A stretch of 64,000 bases of DNA from Planctellipticum variicoloris (GCF_030622045.1 NZ_CP130886.1:6642001-6706000), one strand, 5' to 3'. Shown: positions 1 to 9,549, numbered from the stretch's first letter. The notes: generated by a model from the letters alone, not told the origin. Program-made: numbers and translations.

Positions 1-3000
1 TCGCGGGACAATTTGCCGTTCAGCAGCGGCGTGCAGACTCCCAGGCCGACGAACAATACGCCGAGCAGCCCCGCCAGGTACGTGGTCGAGTAGCCGAGCG
101 TAATGCAGACGACGTGGGTCGACAGCCAGAACTGCGTGTCGAGCACCGCCTGCAGCACGGCGAAGGTATCGGTGCCGTCCGAGGCGAGGTGTTCCGCGAC
201 GCCCAGGCTCAGGAAGCCGGCGACGGTCGCCACGACGACGCCGAGTCCGTTGCGGAAGATCCGTTCCAGAATCAGCGCCAGCACCGCTCCGCCCCAGCCG
301 ATGAAGACCGCGGACGAATACAGGTTCGTGACCGGCGGTCGTCCGGAAATGTAGATCCGGCCCACCAGCGCGTACGTATGCAGCATCAGAATCAGAATCG
401 TCAGCCACACCGCCGCCCGCGTGAAGGTCTTCGGCAGCGTCAGCCAGCCAAAGGCCGCCAGCACGAACGCAAACACATACAGCCAGCGCGACAGGAAGAA
501 CGGGGCAAAGCGATTGAACGACGCCTCGAACTCGGACTTCGGCAGATCCAGCCCCGGGTACTCCCCGGCCTTCAGATAGGCCATGTAGTCGTCGATCGCC
601 GCGTTGAACGACTTGGCGTCCTTCTCGCGATACGCCGCGAGGATCGCCTCGAACTTTTCGTACGCGGGGTTCCGCGACTCGCTCTTGAACTGGCTCTTGA
701 TGATGTCCTTCACCGCCGCGTTGGCGTACGTCTCCCACTCGGCGGAATCCAGCGGGGATCGCTCGCCTTCCGGCTTCTCCATCGCGGACTTCATCGGCGG
801 AATCGCCAGCGGGGGCGGAGTGCTCCGCTTCAGCAGCCGCTGCTGCGATTGAATCGCTCCCAGCAGATCCTGGGCGAGATGGTCGGCGTCCGTCCGGATC
901 GGCGGCATCGTGAACGACTGGAACAGCAGATCCAGAATCCCCAACTTCCGCTCCAGCTCCAGGATCTTCCGTTCCTTCACCGACAACTGTTCCGCCGGCT
1001 TCGCACGGGCAGCCTCGGCCTCCTCGGTCAGCTCCTTCAGCTTCGGCAGGAACTCGGTCGGTGAGTATCGGAAGTGCTCGCGCGGCTCCAGCCCCAGCAA
1101 TTGCTGGACTTCGAGATTGGGTATCTGAAACGTCCGATGGTCCAGGACGGCTTCGCGGTCGGTCAGCAGATCCATCAGCCAGCGAATCGCCGGCTGCGTT
1201 TTGTCGTTGGCGTCCTTGAACGTCTCTCGCGACGACGTCGCCAGCAGGCTGTGACGCGCCAGCGTGTCGAGCGGCTTCGCCCGTCCCTGCGAGATCACCG
1301 GAATCTCGCCGAACCGGCTCAAGTCGAGCTGATCGTCCTTCGGCTTACGGGGCGTCAGACCGACGGCGATGACCGCCAGGCCGATCGCCAGCGCGACCGC
1401 CGGGATGCCATAGGCAATCCAGACCGGCGCCTCGGCCGTTTCGATAACCGGCTCAACTGCCTTGGGCCGGGCCACCCCTTCGGGCAGATTCTTTGCGACG
1501 GAAACTTCGATCGGCGCTCCCGGCGCGCGCTCCGCCCGGTTCAGGAACCGCATCAGCGTAATCGCGAAGTGGGCCAGCATCCCCAGGGCCACGATCATGC
1601 AGCTCACATAGGGAATCATCCAGCTCGTGTTCGAAACCACCTGCAGTGTCGTCTGCTCGACCCCGGTCGAAGCGTCTTTGAAGTAGCCGCTCTGGTAGAA
1701 CGTCTCACCTGCGAACCGCAGCGGATTGTTCATCCAGATGTGAACCGGGCGATCGACATGCCGGTCGGGATCGACAAGCTGCACGTCGGAGGAGTAGTTC
1801 CGCGGCGTATCGGTCCCCACGTAGTCGTCCTTCCGAACATCGACCAGCTTGACCGAATACGGCTTGTACATCCGCTTGAACCGCAGTGAGATCTCGTACG
1901 GCTTGCCGTCGACTTCGACCGTGTCGGCCGCCCCGCTGCTGGAAAACAGAATGCCGACCAGATACGTCCCGATCGGCGTGTCGCCCGTCTTCGGCAACAA
2001 CGTCACATAGGCCGCGGACATGTCGACCTTGGAATCCGTGTCGACACCGGTGCCGGCCTTCACCGGATCGGCGATCCATTCTTTGCCCAGCCCTGCGGTA
2101 GCCGGGTTCTTCTCGTCCGCCGGCCGGGCGCGACGCACGTCCGAGTTCTGCAGAAACTGATCGACCTGCACCCGGAACGGAAGACTCTCGTCGTTGATCG
2201 GCTGCTTCGAGTCCGCCGCCGCGGCGAGGACGTTTCTCGGAATGACCGTCACGCGATCCTTCTGCGAATCGGACGGATCGACGACGGCCAGCTCGACCGT
2301 GCGGATATCCTGCACGTAGTTGACGACTTCGCCTTCTTTGAGGTGCATCTGGCCTTCGACGGCGGACATGCCGACCAGCAGTTCGCCGAACATCATCAGG
2401 CCGACGCCGCCGTGCAGCAGCACGACTCCTGCGCGCTTGCGGAATACGAGAATGCAGCCGGCGAGGAGCGCCGCCGCCGCCGCGCCGCTCTTGGTGAGCT
2501 GCCACAGAATCCGCATCGAGGCGTCCCCCGGCTGATTCAGCAGCCCGGCGTAGAACATCGCAGCGATCCCGGTCCCCAGGACGACCGTGGCGCCCGCCAG
2601 CAGCCAGCGGGTTGTCTTGCGCGACGGCTCCGTCATAAACCAGCCCGCCGCCGCCCCGAACAGCCCGCAGAACAGACTCGCCTGAAACACGATCCAGACG
2701 ACGCGATACGACAGCCAGTGATCTTCCTGGACGCCATCCTTGTTGAAACCGCTCTGGATGACGGCATACGTCAGCACCATCCCCGCCAGCAGCACGATCA
2801 GCCCCGAAACCAGCCGCCCGCCCGAAGCCTGCACGCGGAAGCGGATCAGGTGCGCCGCCAACAGGTTCAACGACATGACCGCGCCGATCAGCCAGCCGCC
2901 GGGGAAGTAGAAGCCCCCGGAGATCTTCGGCATGCCGGGGAAGAACGAGGGCGGGAAGAAGATCTGCAGCGGAATCCAGGCGATCGCCGTCCGGAAATAC

Positions 3001-3194
3001 TCGTTGATGACCTGCCAGATGTCGGCGTCAACCTGCGCCAGCGTACCGGCCAGGATGATGAAGATCGCCGCGGCGAACAGCCCGACCGTCAGCTTCAGCG
3101 ATGCGATCGGCCGCAGGATCTGCTCGACGACGGGCGGCAGTCCATGATCGGTCCGGTCCACTTCGTCCGGGTCGATTGCCAGCGATGCAGACAT
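1..3194 (-). CDS. Fused cytochrome c biogenesis protein ResB-CcsA (3' end beyond window)
   Basis: Membrane protein of the system II cytochrome c maturation pathway, which carries haem across the membrane and attaches it to apocytochromes. The ATG at 3194 has a GGGAG sequence about 9 bases upstream. About 1064 residues are visible and the frame runs off the left edge. The N-terminal part is ResB-like: hydrophobic segments (SLKLTVGLFAAAIFI, then a second group near residues 110-220) followed by a large soluble domain. The later part is CcsA-like, with the segment SGRPPVTNLYSSAVFIGW and, near the window edge, FWLSTHVVCITLGYSTTYLAG. The WWD haem-handling motif should lie beyond the window. ResB-CcsA fusions are usual in Planctomycetes. 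It probably follows the lipoprotein gene 212 bases upstream on the same strand. Confidence 0.9.
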   Translation of the reverse strand, partial: MSASLAIDPDEVDRTDHGLPPVVEQILRPIASLKLTVGLFAAAIFIILAGTLAQVDADIWQVINEYFRTAIAWIPLQIFFPPSFFPGMPKISGGFYFPGGWLIGAVMSLNLLAAHLIRFRVQASGGRLVSGLIVLLAGMVLTYAVIQSGFNKDGVQEDHWLSYRVVWIVFQASLFCGLFGAAAGWFMTEPSRKTTRWLLAGATVVLGTGIAAMFYAGLLNQPGDASMRILWQLTKSGAAAAALLAGCILVFRKRAGVVLLHGGVGLMMFGELLVGMSAVEGQMHLKEGEVVNYVQDIRTVELAVVDPSDSQKDRVTVIPRNVLAAAADSKQPINDESLPFRVQVDQFLQNSDVRRARPADEKNPATAGLGKEWIADPVKAGTGVDTDSKVDMSAAYVTLLPKTGDTPIGTYLVGILFSSSGAADTVEVDGKPYEISLRFKRMYKPYSVKLVDVRKDDYVGTDTPRNYSSDVQLVDPDRHVDRPVHIWMNNPLRFAGETFYQSGYFKDASTGVEQTTLQVVSNTSWMIPYVSCMIVALGMLAHFAITLMRFLNRAERAPGAPIEVSVAKNLPEGVARPKAVEPVIETAEAPVWIAYGIPAVALAIGLAVIAVGLTPRKPKDDQLDLSRFGEIPVISQGRAKPLDTLARHSLLATSSRETFKDANDKTQPAIRWLMDLLTDREAVLDHRTFQIPNLEVQQLLGLEPREHFRYSPTEFLPKLKELTEEAEAARAKPAEQLSVKERKILELERKLGILDLLFQSFTMPPIRTDADHLAQDLLGAIQSQQRLLKRSTPPPLAIPPMKSAMEKPEGERSPLDSAEWETYANAAVKDIIKSQFKSESRNPAYEKFEAILAAYREKDAKSFNAAIDDYMAYLKAGEYPGLDLPKSEFEASFNRFAPFFLSRWLYVFAFVLAAFGWLTLPKTFTRAAVWLTILILMLHTYALVGRIYISGRPPVTNLYSSAVFIGWGGAVLALILERIFRNGLGVVVATVAGFLSLGVAEHLASDGTDTFAVLQAVLDTQFWLSTHVVCITLGYSTTYLAGLLGVLFVGLGVCTPLLNGKLSR

Positions 3195-3267
3195 CTCAAA
3201 TCTCCCGATCTTCTCAGCGACGCCCGACGGTCAGGTCGAGGTTTCTCAATCTTCTCTCGTTTCCCTC

Positions 3268-3353
3268 GTTCCCAGGCTCTGCCTGGGAACGCTCTTCCAC
3301 CACGCTCTGCGTGGTCATTTCAAATCCACGCCCTTCGCAAAGCCTCTGGGCGT
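3268..3353. repeat. Cluster of three intergenic palindromes
   Basis: Three hairpins lie back to back between two minus-strand genes. The first (3268-3292) has an 11-bp perfect stem, CGTTCCCAGGC, with a TCT loop. The second (3300-3314) has CCACGC and GCGTGG arms and again a TCT loop. The third (3327-3353) pairs CACGCCC with GGGCGTG. The third recurs almost unchanged at 6396-6425, so these are dispersed repeats and not gene-specific terminators. They could still affect transcription between the two genes. Confidence 0.7.
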
Positions 3354-3405
3354 GCCACCCGAAACCATCCGTTCTCTTCGGATTTCGAGTTTCGGATTTC
3401 GTGCT

Positions 3406-4536
3406 TCACTCGAACCGCAACGATTTCGCAAAAGACTCGAAACGCTCGCGTTCGCGCTCCGCCAGCTTCGCATCCCCCTGCAGCTTGATGAACCACGTCA
3501 GATCGTCGCGATCGAGCAGAACTCCCAGAATGGTCTGGGTCCGGCCGCCGCTCGGCTCGCCCACCAGGATGCAGTAATCCCCCTTGAGATCGCCGATCTC
3601 CAGCGACTGAAGCTGTTCCTTCAGCTCCTTCTCGTCGATCTCCTTCAGGCCGACCTGCATCCGCCAGCGATTCACATTGGCCAGCCGGTCCCCGCCCGCT
3701 TCACGCGGCAGATCAATCACCGTCGCCTCGACCTTGCCCAGCTCGTCGTCGGTCACCGTGAACGCGGCCTTCCGCAAGCCACCCACCCGGCCGGGCTGCC
3801 AGCCTTCGGGCGTCTCATACTTGATGGCGGGCGCTGCGGGGGCGGCCGCCGTCGGCGGCAGCGATCCCCGACCCATTCCTCCGGCGAACGGCGCCGCTCC
3901 CATGCCCCCTCCGCCGGAACTCTCACCCAGCAGATTCACCAGCACGACCGTGCCGGCGGAGGTTTCCAGCTCCTCGGACTCCCGTTTCAGTTCGCCATCG
4001 GCGACGGGGCGCAATCCGAGCTGGCCGCGCCAGCGGTTGATGTTCGCCAGCAGCATCTGCGGCAGCTCGCCGGATCCCTGCGACAACATGCTGACGGTCA
4101 ACTCCAGCGGCGGCGAACCGGTTCCGATCAGCACCGTCGCAAACCGCATCGGGTGCGACTGGTCCGACGACCGCCAGCCCTCCGGCAGCGTCCACGTCGG
4201 GGCCTCCGGCGTCGGGAACGTGATCGATTTCAGGAACTCGCGAAAGGCTGGCTCCACCCCGGCCACGGGTTCTGGATCGCCGGTCAATTTGAAGAACCAG
4301 AGCTGATCGCCGTGCGGCAGAATCGCCCCCAGCATCCGCGCCGGTTTGGCCGGTTCCGGCGCAACAGCCGCGGCGGCCGTACCGCCCCGTTCCTTCTGCA
4401 GCTCGGCGTGCTTCAGCACTTCATAATGAGCGATCCCATCCGTGGGTCGGCAGCCGCTCGAAACCGCCGACAGGCCAGCCGTAGCGATCGCCACCAGGGA
4501 AAAACGGCACACGGACCAGCGGGGATGCATCCACAT
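3406..4536 (-). CDS. Lipoprotein built from a duplicated unit, function unknown
   Basis: Predicted 376-residue lipoprotein. The N-terminus is basic and hydrophobic and ends in a lipobox (LSAVSSGC, Cys at about 29), so it should be lipid-anchored outside the inner membrane. Two copies of one unit are visible. ANINRWRGQLGLRPV is matched by ANVNRWRMQVGLKEI. GDQLWFFKLTGDPEPV...FLKSITF is matched by DDLTWFIKLQGDAKLA...FAKSLRF. A Gly/Ala/Pro-rich linker separates the units. I recognise no named family with certainty. It lies directly upstream of the resB-ccsA gene on the same strand (212-base gap with repeats), so co-expression is possible. The ATG at 4536 is preceded by AGGTGA about 10 bases upstream; an in-frame ATG at 4530 is an alternative. 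Confidence 0.8.
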   Translation of the reverse strand: MWMHPRWSVCRFSLVAIATAGLSAVSSGCRPTDGIAHYEVLKHAELQKERGGTAAAAVAPEPAKPARMLGAILPHGDQLWFFKLTGDPEPVAGVEPAFREFLKSITFPTPEAPTWTLPEGWRSSDQSHPMRFATVLIGTGSPPLELTVSMLSQGSGELPQMLLANINRWRGQLGLRPVADGELKRESEELETSAGTVVLVNLLGESSGGGGMGAAPFAGGMGRGSLPPTAAAPAAPAIKYETPEGWQPGRVGGLRKAAFTVTDDELGKVEATVIDLPREAGGDRLANVNRWRMQVGLKEIDEKELKEQLQSLEIGDLKGDYCILVGEPSGGRTQTILGVLLDRDDLTWFIKLQGDAKLAERERERFESFAKSLRFE

Positions 4537-4649
4537 GGGGCGGGATCACCTGGAAGTCGAGGAAGGCCAATCTCAGCCGGCAGGCCGCACCAGCGTGCGG
4601 GGAGTCAGGCGGGAAAGCCACACCACGCCCGGACATCGACCCTGCGTAA

Positions 4650-4666
4650 CCTGTTGCAGCAACAGG
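4650..4666. promoter_or_regulatory. 17-bp palindrome in divergent gap (operator candidate)
   Basis: Between the divergent genes starting at 4536 (minus) and 4891 (plus) is CCTGTTGC-A-GCAACAGG, two perfect 8-bp arms around one central base. Its size and place fit a dimeric repressor site, but it may be chance. I see nothing else recognisable in the 354-base gap. Confidence 0.3.
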
Positions 4667-4890
4667 CATTGCTGAGCGTCGCGACTCGACGGCAATGCGG
4701 CTCCTGAAGGATTATAGTCGCCGTCCGACGCGAAAGTACACACGCATCTGACTCGGTCCATCAGAAGTCGTACACCGGGCCGCTCGTCTGCGCCGGCTCA
4801 AACTCGTCGCACCGCCCCTTGTCCCGCAGAGCCGGGTCTGCCCAGAATATCCTCCTCGCCGGTTTCCAACCTCGCCACCAGGAAATGCCG

Positions 4891-5853
4891 ATGTCATTCC
4901 CCGCTCAACCTCCTACCCCCGCCACTTCCCTCAATCGACGTCAGTGGTTCGGAGCCGCATTCGCCGGCGCGTCGGCGGTCACACTCGCCGGGACCTCGCC
5001 GCTCCTCGCCGCGACCCCGCCCGTCCGCAACGGCAAGTCGCACATGAAGCTCAGCCTGGCGGCGTACTCCTTCAATCGGATGCTGCTGAAGAACTGGCTC
5101 CCCGAGCAGATCACCGGCGCCAAGTTCACGCTGGAGCAGTTCATCGACTTCTGCGCCGAGCAGCAGCTCGACGGGACCGAGCTGACCTCGTATTACTTCC
5201 CCAAAGATCCGAACGACGACTATCTGGTCAGCCTGAAGGAACGGACCTTCCGCCTTGGGCTCGATGTCTCCGGCACCGCGATCGGCAATGACTTCTGCGT
5301 CGCCGCCGCCGACGCCCGCAAGAAACAGCTCGACGACTGCCGGGCCTGGATCGATCGCGCCGCCGTCCTCGGAGCGCCCGTCATCCGGATCTTCGCCGGC
5401 AACGTCCCCAAGGGGGACTCCGAAGACGCCGCCCGCGAACGCTGCATCGACGGCATCAACCAGGCCCTCGACCACGCCGCCAAACGAGGCGTCTTCCTGG
5501 CCCTCGAAAACCACGGCGGAATCACCGCGACGCCGGAGCAGCTCCTGAAAATCGTTGCCGGCGTCAAATCCTCGCCGTGGTTCGGGATCAACTTCGACGG
5601 CGGGAACTTCCACACCGACGATCCCTATCGCGACCTCGAAAAGATCGCCCCCTACGCGATCAACGCACAGGTCAAGGTCGAGGTCATGCCCAACAACGGC
5701 CCCAAGCAGCCGGCCGACCTCGCCCGCATGGTCAAAATCCTCCGCGACGCCAACTACCGCGGCTACGTCGTCCTGGAGTACGAAGCCGCCGAAGACCCGT
5801 TCGTCGCGGTGCCGAAGCACCTTCAACAGCTCAGAGAGCTGATTCACGCCTGA
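4891..5853 (+). CDS. Tat-exported sugar phosphate isomerase/epimerase-like TIM-barrel protein
   Basis: 320-residue protein of the xylose isomerase-like TIM-barrel superfamily, common in Planctomycetes for keto-sugar and polyol metabolism. The N-terminus has a Tat-type signal (NRRQWFGAAFAGASAVTLAG), so the protein should be folded before export. Barrel landmarks follow: LSLAAYSFNRML, DGTELTSYYF, VIRIFAGN, LALENHGGI and, near the end, YVVLEYEAAEDP. The acidic and His residues in the ALENHGG and NFDGGN segments are the likely metal ligands. The ATG at 4891 is chosen because AGGAA lies 6 bases before it; the ATG at 4885 touches the AGGAA. The substrate cannot be told from sequence. The gene stands alone and is followed 12 bases later by a heptamer inverted repeat. 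Confidence 0.85.
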   Translation: MSFPAQPPTPATSLNRRQWFGAAFAGASAVTLAGTSPLLAATPPVRNGKSHMKLSLAAYSFNRMLLKNWLPEQITGAKFTLEQFIDFCAEQQLDGTELTSYYFPKDPNDDYLVSLKERTFRLGLDVSGTAIGNDFCVAAADARKKQLDDCRAWIDRAAVLGAPVIRIFAGNVPKGDSEDAARERCIDGINQALDHAAKRGVFLALENHGGITATPEQLLKIVAGVKSSPWFGINFDGGNFHTDDPYRDLEKIAPYAINAQVKVEVMPNNGPKQPADLARMVKILRDANYRGYVVLEYEAAEDPFVAVPKHLQQLRELIHA

Positions 5854-5864
5854 CCGAAGAAACT

Positions 5865-5941
5865 CCAAACACCAAACACCAAATCACAGAACGGACGTCA
5901 CAATGCGATTCCGGTTTGTGATTTGGTGTTTGTGATTTGGA
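5865..5941. repeat. Inverted pair of 7-bp-period arrays
   Basis: The left arm reads CCAAACA, CCAAACA, CCAAATC, ACAG. The right arm reads GTTTGTG, ATTTGGT, GTTTGTG, ATTTGGA. The right arm is close to the reverse complement of the left, so the pair can fold into a hairpin with a loop of about 25 bases. It sits 12 bases after the stop of the preceding gene and could end its transcript. It belongs to the 7-bp-period family described in the findings. Confidence 0.75.
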
Positions 5942-5951
5942 ACTTCCCCCC

Positions 5952-6368
5952 ATGCCTTCCCGCAAACCACCCCCCGCCTCCGTCTGGCAGGACGTCAAGC
6001 GTCTGGCGGGGGCGTTGCGTCACGAGCACGAGATCTCGCTGTTCATCCTGGTCAGCCTGTTCGACATCCTGATGACCTGGATCCTGCTCTCCCGGCCGAA
6101 AGACTCAGGGGGAGTCTACTTCAACGAGTCCAACCCCGTCGCGCAGTTCTTCCTGCATCACTGGGGTCTGAAGGGGATGATCTACTTCAAGTTCTTCATG
6201 GTCGGCTTCGTCTGCGCGATCGCCGAAATCGTGGCCCACTACCGCCCCAGGACGGGAAAGTTCATCCTGCAGCTCGGCATCGCTGTGGTCTCGGTCGTCG
6301 TGATCTACAGCCTTACACTGCTGCTCCGCGCCGAACAAGGCGGCGGTGCGATGCCTGTTCTCGACTGA
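5952..6368 (+). CDS. DUF5658-like integral membrane protein
   Basis: Small membrane protein of 138 residues from the ATG at 5952; a TTG 15 bases upstream would add five residues. Three hydrophobic segments are visible: ISLFILVSLFDILMTWILL, YFKFFMVGFVCAIAEIVAHY and LQLGIAVVSVVVIYSLTLLL. The pattern D-I-L-M-T-W in the first helix, then a NESNPVAQFFL segment before the second, matches the DUF5658 family as I know it, where an Asp and an E/N-NP motif recur. No biochemical role is established. There is no clear Shine-Dalgarno sequence; the region upstream is the heptamer inverted repeat. No operon partner is evident. Confidence 0.75.
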   Translation: MPSRKPPPASVWQDVKRLAGALRHEHEISLFILVSLFDILMTWILLSRPKDSGGVYFNESNPVAQFFLHHWGLKGMIYFKFFMVGFVCAIAEIVAHYRPRTGKFILQLGIAVVSVVVIYSLTLLLRAEQGGGAMPVLD

Positions 6369-6395
6369 GACGCTGGGTGGTCGGCGACATGAATT

Positions 6396-6462
6396 CCCAC
6401 GCCCATCGCAGAGCCTCTGGGCGTGCCACCCGGCACGCGCCGGCCGGCGGGAGCCGGCCCTA
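6396..6462. repeat. Dispersed palindromes (second copy of CACGCCC...GGGCGTG; GGCCGG...CCGGCC unit)
   Basis: The stretch holds CACGCCC-N-GGGCGTG with the same loop text as at 3327-3353 (GCCTCTGGGCGTGCCACCCG is shared). Next comes a palindrome GCCGGCCGGCGGGAGCCGGC ending in CCTACGG. A related GGCCGGTGAAACCGGCCCTAC unit is at 40070-40091. These are recurring intergenic units. Confidence 0.65.
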
Positions 6463-6468
6463 CGGTCT

Positions 6469-6529
<61 letters not shown>

Positions 6530-6533
<4 letters not shown>

Positions 6534-7690
6534 CCCAGCCGCCAGCGGGCCTGACGCAACTGGGCCAGCGGCGAATCTTTCAGCTTCTCGTACCAGACCG
6601 TCACCAGCGTGCCGTCGTCGCACTCGACCGTGGACGGATACCCCAGGTCGCCGCCGGCGCCATCGTCCGACAGCGTGACCGGCTCGCCCCACGTCTTCCC
6701 ATGGTCTTCGCTGAGTCGCGCCTGATTGCCGAACGGCTTCCGTCGATAGCCGTAGCTCATCAGCAGCCGGCCGTCCCGCAGCCGGAGCAGATGTGACGGC
6801 AACCCCCACACGCCGATCGCGTGCGGCGTCGACCACGTCTTGCCGCCGTCGCTCGACTCGCTCTGCAGCGTTTCCTGGGCGTTCGGCTTGTTGTGATTGC
6901 GGATGTGGCAGATCAGCGTCCCGTCCGCCGCCTCGACCGCGTGCAGCTCATGATACTGCAGCGGATCGTCCCCCGGCCGGGTCGGCATGTCCGCAATCCA
7001 GTCCCACGAGACGCCGTCATCCTTCGACAGGCAGACGCCGACCTTCCGCTCGGGCGTCCACAACGCCACCCCCGGATACAGCACGTCGCCGTTCGTCAGC
7101 GCCACCGGCCCGTGCGGGCTGTCGACCGGGACGCGATAGCGGGCCGACCAGTTCACGCCGCCGTCCGTCGAACGGAGCATCCAGCAGCCCAGTTCCTGCT
7201 GCCGCTGCTCGGCCGTCAGCCGACCGTGCACCGCCTGCCACTCCGCCAGCAGGTGCGGATCCCACGCTCCCGGCTGACCGGCGGGAATCTTCTCCGCCTT
7301 CTCCAGAATCGGCTGATAGGCCAGCGACGTGAACGTCGTCATCAGCAGCGAGCCCTGCGCCGTCTCGACGACCCCAGCATCGCGGTCGTCGATTGGTCCG
7401 TCATAGATCACCTGCGGCCAGCCCCAGGTCAGACCGTTGTCTTTCGACCGCATCAGCTCCAGTCGACCGAACGGACAGACGTGCGTTTCCCGTCCGCCGG
7501 AGAACGCCAGCAGCAACTCGCCATTCTTCCGCCGGGCCAGCGTCGGCCAGCCGTGATAGAGCGGCGGCTTCCAACTGATGATCCGGCGGTCCTCGATCGT
7601 CGCCGCGGCGTAGGCTCCCCGCCCCCAGAGTCCTGCCGCCAGTCCCGCACCCGCCAGCTTGAGCCAGTCCCGCCGATGATGTTGCCGCAT
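6530..7690 (-). CDS. Secreted sialidase-like (BNR repeat) protein
   Basis: 386-residue six-bladed beta-propeller of the sialidase/neuraminidase superfamily. It has a Tat-like N-terminus (RRDWLKLAGAGLAAGLW). At least five Asp-box (S-x-D-x-G-x-T-W) repeats are visible: SKDNGLTW, STDGGVNW, SKDDGVSW, SSDGGKTW and SEDHGKTW. An early LAFSGGRE segment and a late TVWYEK segment fit the propeller core. It probably cleaves sugar residues from glycans outside the cytoplasm, but many planctomycete homologues have no known substrate and the sialidase Arg triad cannot be confirmed by eye. GGGAG lies 8 bases before the ATG at 7690. The stop codon lies at the edge of a TCAACCC heptamer array. Confidence 0.85.
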
Positions 7691-7732
7691 GTGTCGTCTC
7701 CCGGGATGTCAGTCGTACCCGCTTTCAATCAA

Positions 7733-7767
7733 TTTGCACTCATCACGACTCAATCATCACTTTTCAC
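7733..7767. repeat. 7-bp-period array at the gltX 3' end
   Basis: The units are TTTGCAC, TCATCAC, GACTCAA, TCATCAC and TTTTCAC. The gltX stop codon (minus strand, 7764-7766) lies inside the last unit. The text closely resembles the right arm at 9621-9655 and the arm at 57830-57864. Confidence 0.75.
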
Positions 7768-9455
7768 GTTCCAGATTGGCCACCATCCGGTTGTTTCGCC
7801 GACTCAGCGTCGGCCGCCCCGGCCGCCGCCACTTTCTCCAGCACCACGTCAATCCGCCGCAGACACCGCTCCCGGCCGATCAGGCTCAGCGCCTCGAACA
7901 GTCCGATCCCCACCGTCCGCCCGGTCGTCGCCAGCCGCAGCGGGTGGATGATCTGGCCGATCTTGATCCCCTGCTTCTCGACAAACCGGTGCACGAGGTG
8001 ATCCAGATCCGCCGTCGCAAACGACTCGCAACTCGCCAGCTCGACCCGGATCCCCTGCAGCAGCCCGGTTGACTCCGGCGCCGTGACCAGTTTCTGCCGG
8101 AATCCTTTTTCCTCCACGGGGAGCGCCTCGTCGGCGAAGAAGAACTCGGTGTAGTCCAGGATGTCGCTGAAGATCTTCAGCCGGTCCCCGATCGCCGTGA
8201 CGATCTGCGCGAGGTACGCGCGCGTCTCGGCAGGAACGACGGCCGGTTGTGGAACCTCTTCGGCGGGAACTGGCGAGGCGATGGTCACTGGCCGGAGAAC
8301 TCCATCGGTCGGCAGCAGCCCGGCCTGCATCAGGAACGGGACGCAGCCGTCGACCTTTTCGTCGAGCGACAACTGCCCCATCCAGTGAGTCTGGTAGCTG
8401 ATGAGCTTGTCGATGTCGAGCGCCGCCGGCTTCTTGACGATCCGGTCGAGCGTGAAGTTTTCGACGACCGACTGCAGCGACATCAGCTCGGTCTTGTCGT
8501 CGAGCGACCAGCCCAGCCGGGACAGCGCGTTGAGCACCCCGGCGGGCAGATACCCCAGTCGCTCATAGTATTCGACCATCACCGGGTTGAGCGTCGTCGA
8601 GTCCCCCAGCCCGAGCCGTGGAAAGACCTCGTCGGCCCGGTCAAACATTTTCTTGAGCTGCGGGCTGGTGCGCAGCTTCTCCAGATCCCGCTTGCTGAGC
8701 TTCTTCGTCGAGCCCGGTGCGGTGATAAACGGAATGTGCGCGAAGACGGGCAGGGGGTTGCCGAGCGCCTCGTGCATCAGCGCCTGCACCGCCGTGTTCG
8801 TCAGATGCTCCTCCGCCCGGATGACGTGCGTGATCTCCATGCTTGCGTCATCGACGACCGTCGCGAAGTTGTAGAGGACCGAGCCGTTGCTGCGCATGAT
8901 GATCGGGTCGGCGATCAGCGCGCAGTCCCACTCGACGTGCCCGCGGACGGCGTCGTCGATCGCGACCCGGGTCTCTCGCGGGATCAGAAACCGCACAACG
9001 TACGGTCGGCCCTCGGCCTCGAACTGAGCCCGCTCCGCCTCCGTGAGATCCAGCGACCGGCGAATGTTGACGAACGTCTCTTTGCGCTTCTCTGCGGCGG
9101 TCCGGTCCGCGGCGATCTGCTCGGGAGTGTCGAAGTCCTTGAACGCCTTTCCGGTCGCCAGCAGCTTGTTGACCTCGGCCTGGTACAGGTCGGTGCGCTG
9201 CGACTGGTAATAAGGCCCGAACTCGCCGCCGACGTCCGGACCTTCGTCCCAGTCGAGTCCCAGCCAGCGGAAGGCGCGAAAGATCGGCCCCAGCGCACTC
9301 TCGACGTTCCGTCCCTGGTCGGTGTCGTCAATCCTCAGAATGAACGTGCCGTTGTTGTGGCGCGCCCAGAGCCAGCAGAACAACGCCGTGCGCATGCCGC
9401 CGATGTGCATGTAGCCGGTGGGACTCGGAGCGAATCGCGTGCGAACCTGAGACAT
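7764..9455 (-). CDS. gltX: Glutamate--tRNA ligase
   Basis: Class I aminoacyl-tRNA synthetase of 563 residues that charges tRNA with glutamate. The HIGH signature reads HIGG in SPTGYMHIGGMRTALF (residues about 12-27). The KMSKS loop reads KKLSKRD (about 250). The Rossmann fold with FILRIDDTDQ and the anticodon-binding C-terminus are present. The protein is longer than the usual 470-500 residues, with extra sequence in the middle and a Glu/Ala-rich C-terminal tail. Whether it is discriminating or also charges tRNA-Gln is not clear by eye. It starts at the ATG at 9455 with AGGAAA upstream. It appears monocistronic, with heptamer arrays on both sides. Confidence 0.95.
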   Translation of the reverse strand: MSQVRTRFAPSPTGYMHIGGMRTALFCWLWARHNNGTFILRIDDTDQGRNVESALGPIFRAFRWLGLDWDEGPDVGGEFGPYYQSQRTDLYQAEVNKLLATGKAFKDFDTPEQIAADRTAAEKRKETFVNIRRSLDLTEAERAQFEAEGRPYVVRFLIPRETRVAIDDAVRGHVEWDCALIADPIIMRSNGSVLYNFATVVDDASMEITHVIRAEEHLTNTAVQALMHEALGNPLPVFAHIPFITAPGSTKKLSKRDLEKLRTSPQLKKMFDRADEVFPRLGLGDSTTLNPVMVEYYERLGYLPAGVLNALSRLGWSLDDKTELMSLQSVVENFTLDRIVKKPAALDIDKLISYQTHWMGQLSLDEKVDGCVPFLMQAGLLPTDGVLRPVTIASPVPAEEVPQPAVVPAETRAYLAQIVTAIGDRLKIFSDILDYTEFFFADEALPVEEKGFRQKLVTAPESTGLLQGIRVELASCESFATADLDHLVHRFVEKQGIKIGQIIHPLRLATTGRTVGIGLFEALSLIGRERCLRRIDVVLEKVAAAGAADAESAKQPDGGQSGT

Positions 9456-9549
9456 GGAGCCGGATTTCCTGCGAACGAGCGGTCAATCAGAGAAGACATG
9501 ATACGCGGGGACGGCGCGGGTGACGAGAGACCCGGCGAAGAGGATGAAA

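Noticed and set aside
2343-3488. Plus-strand open frames across 114-3577
   Set aside because: They are antisense to the ResB-CcsA gene and read as Arg/Gln/Pro-rich text. The minus-strand frame is open through the left edge and has clear membrane segments.
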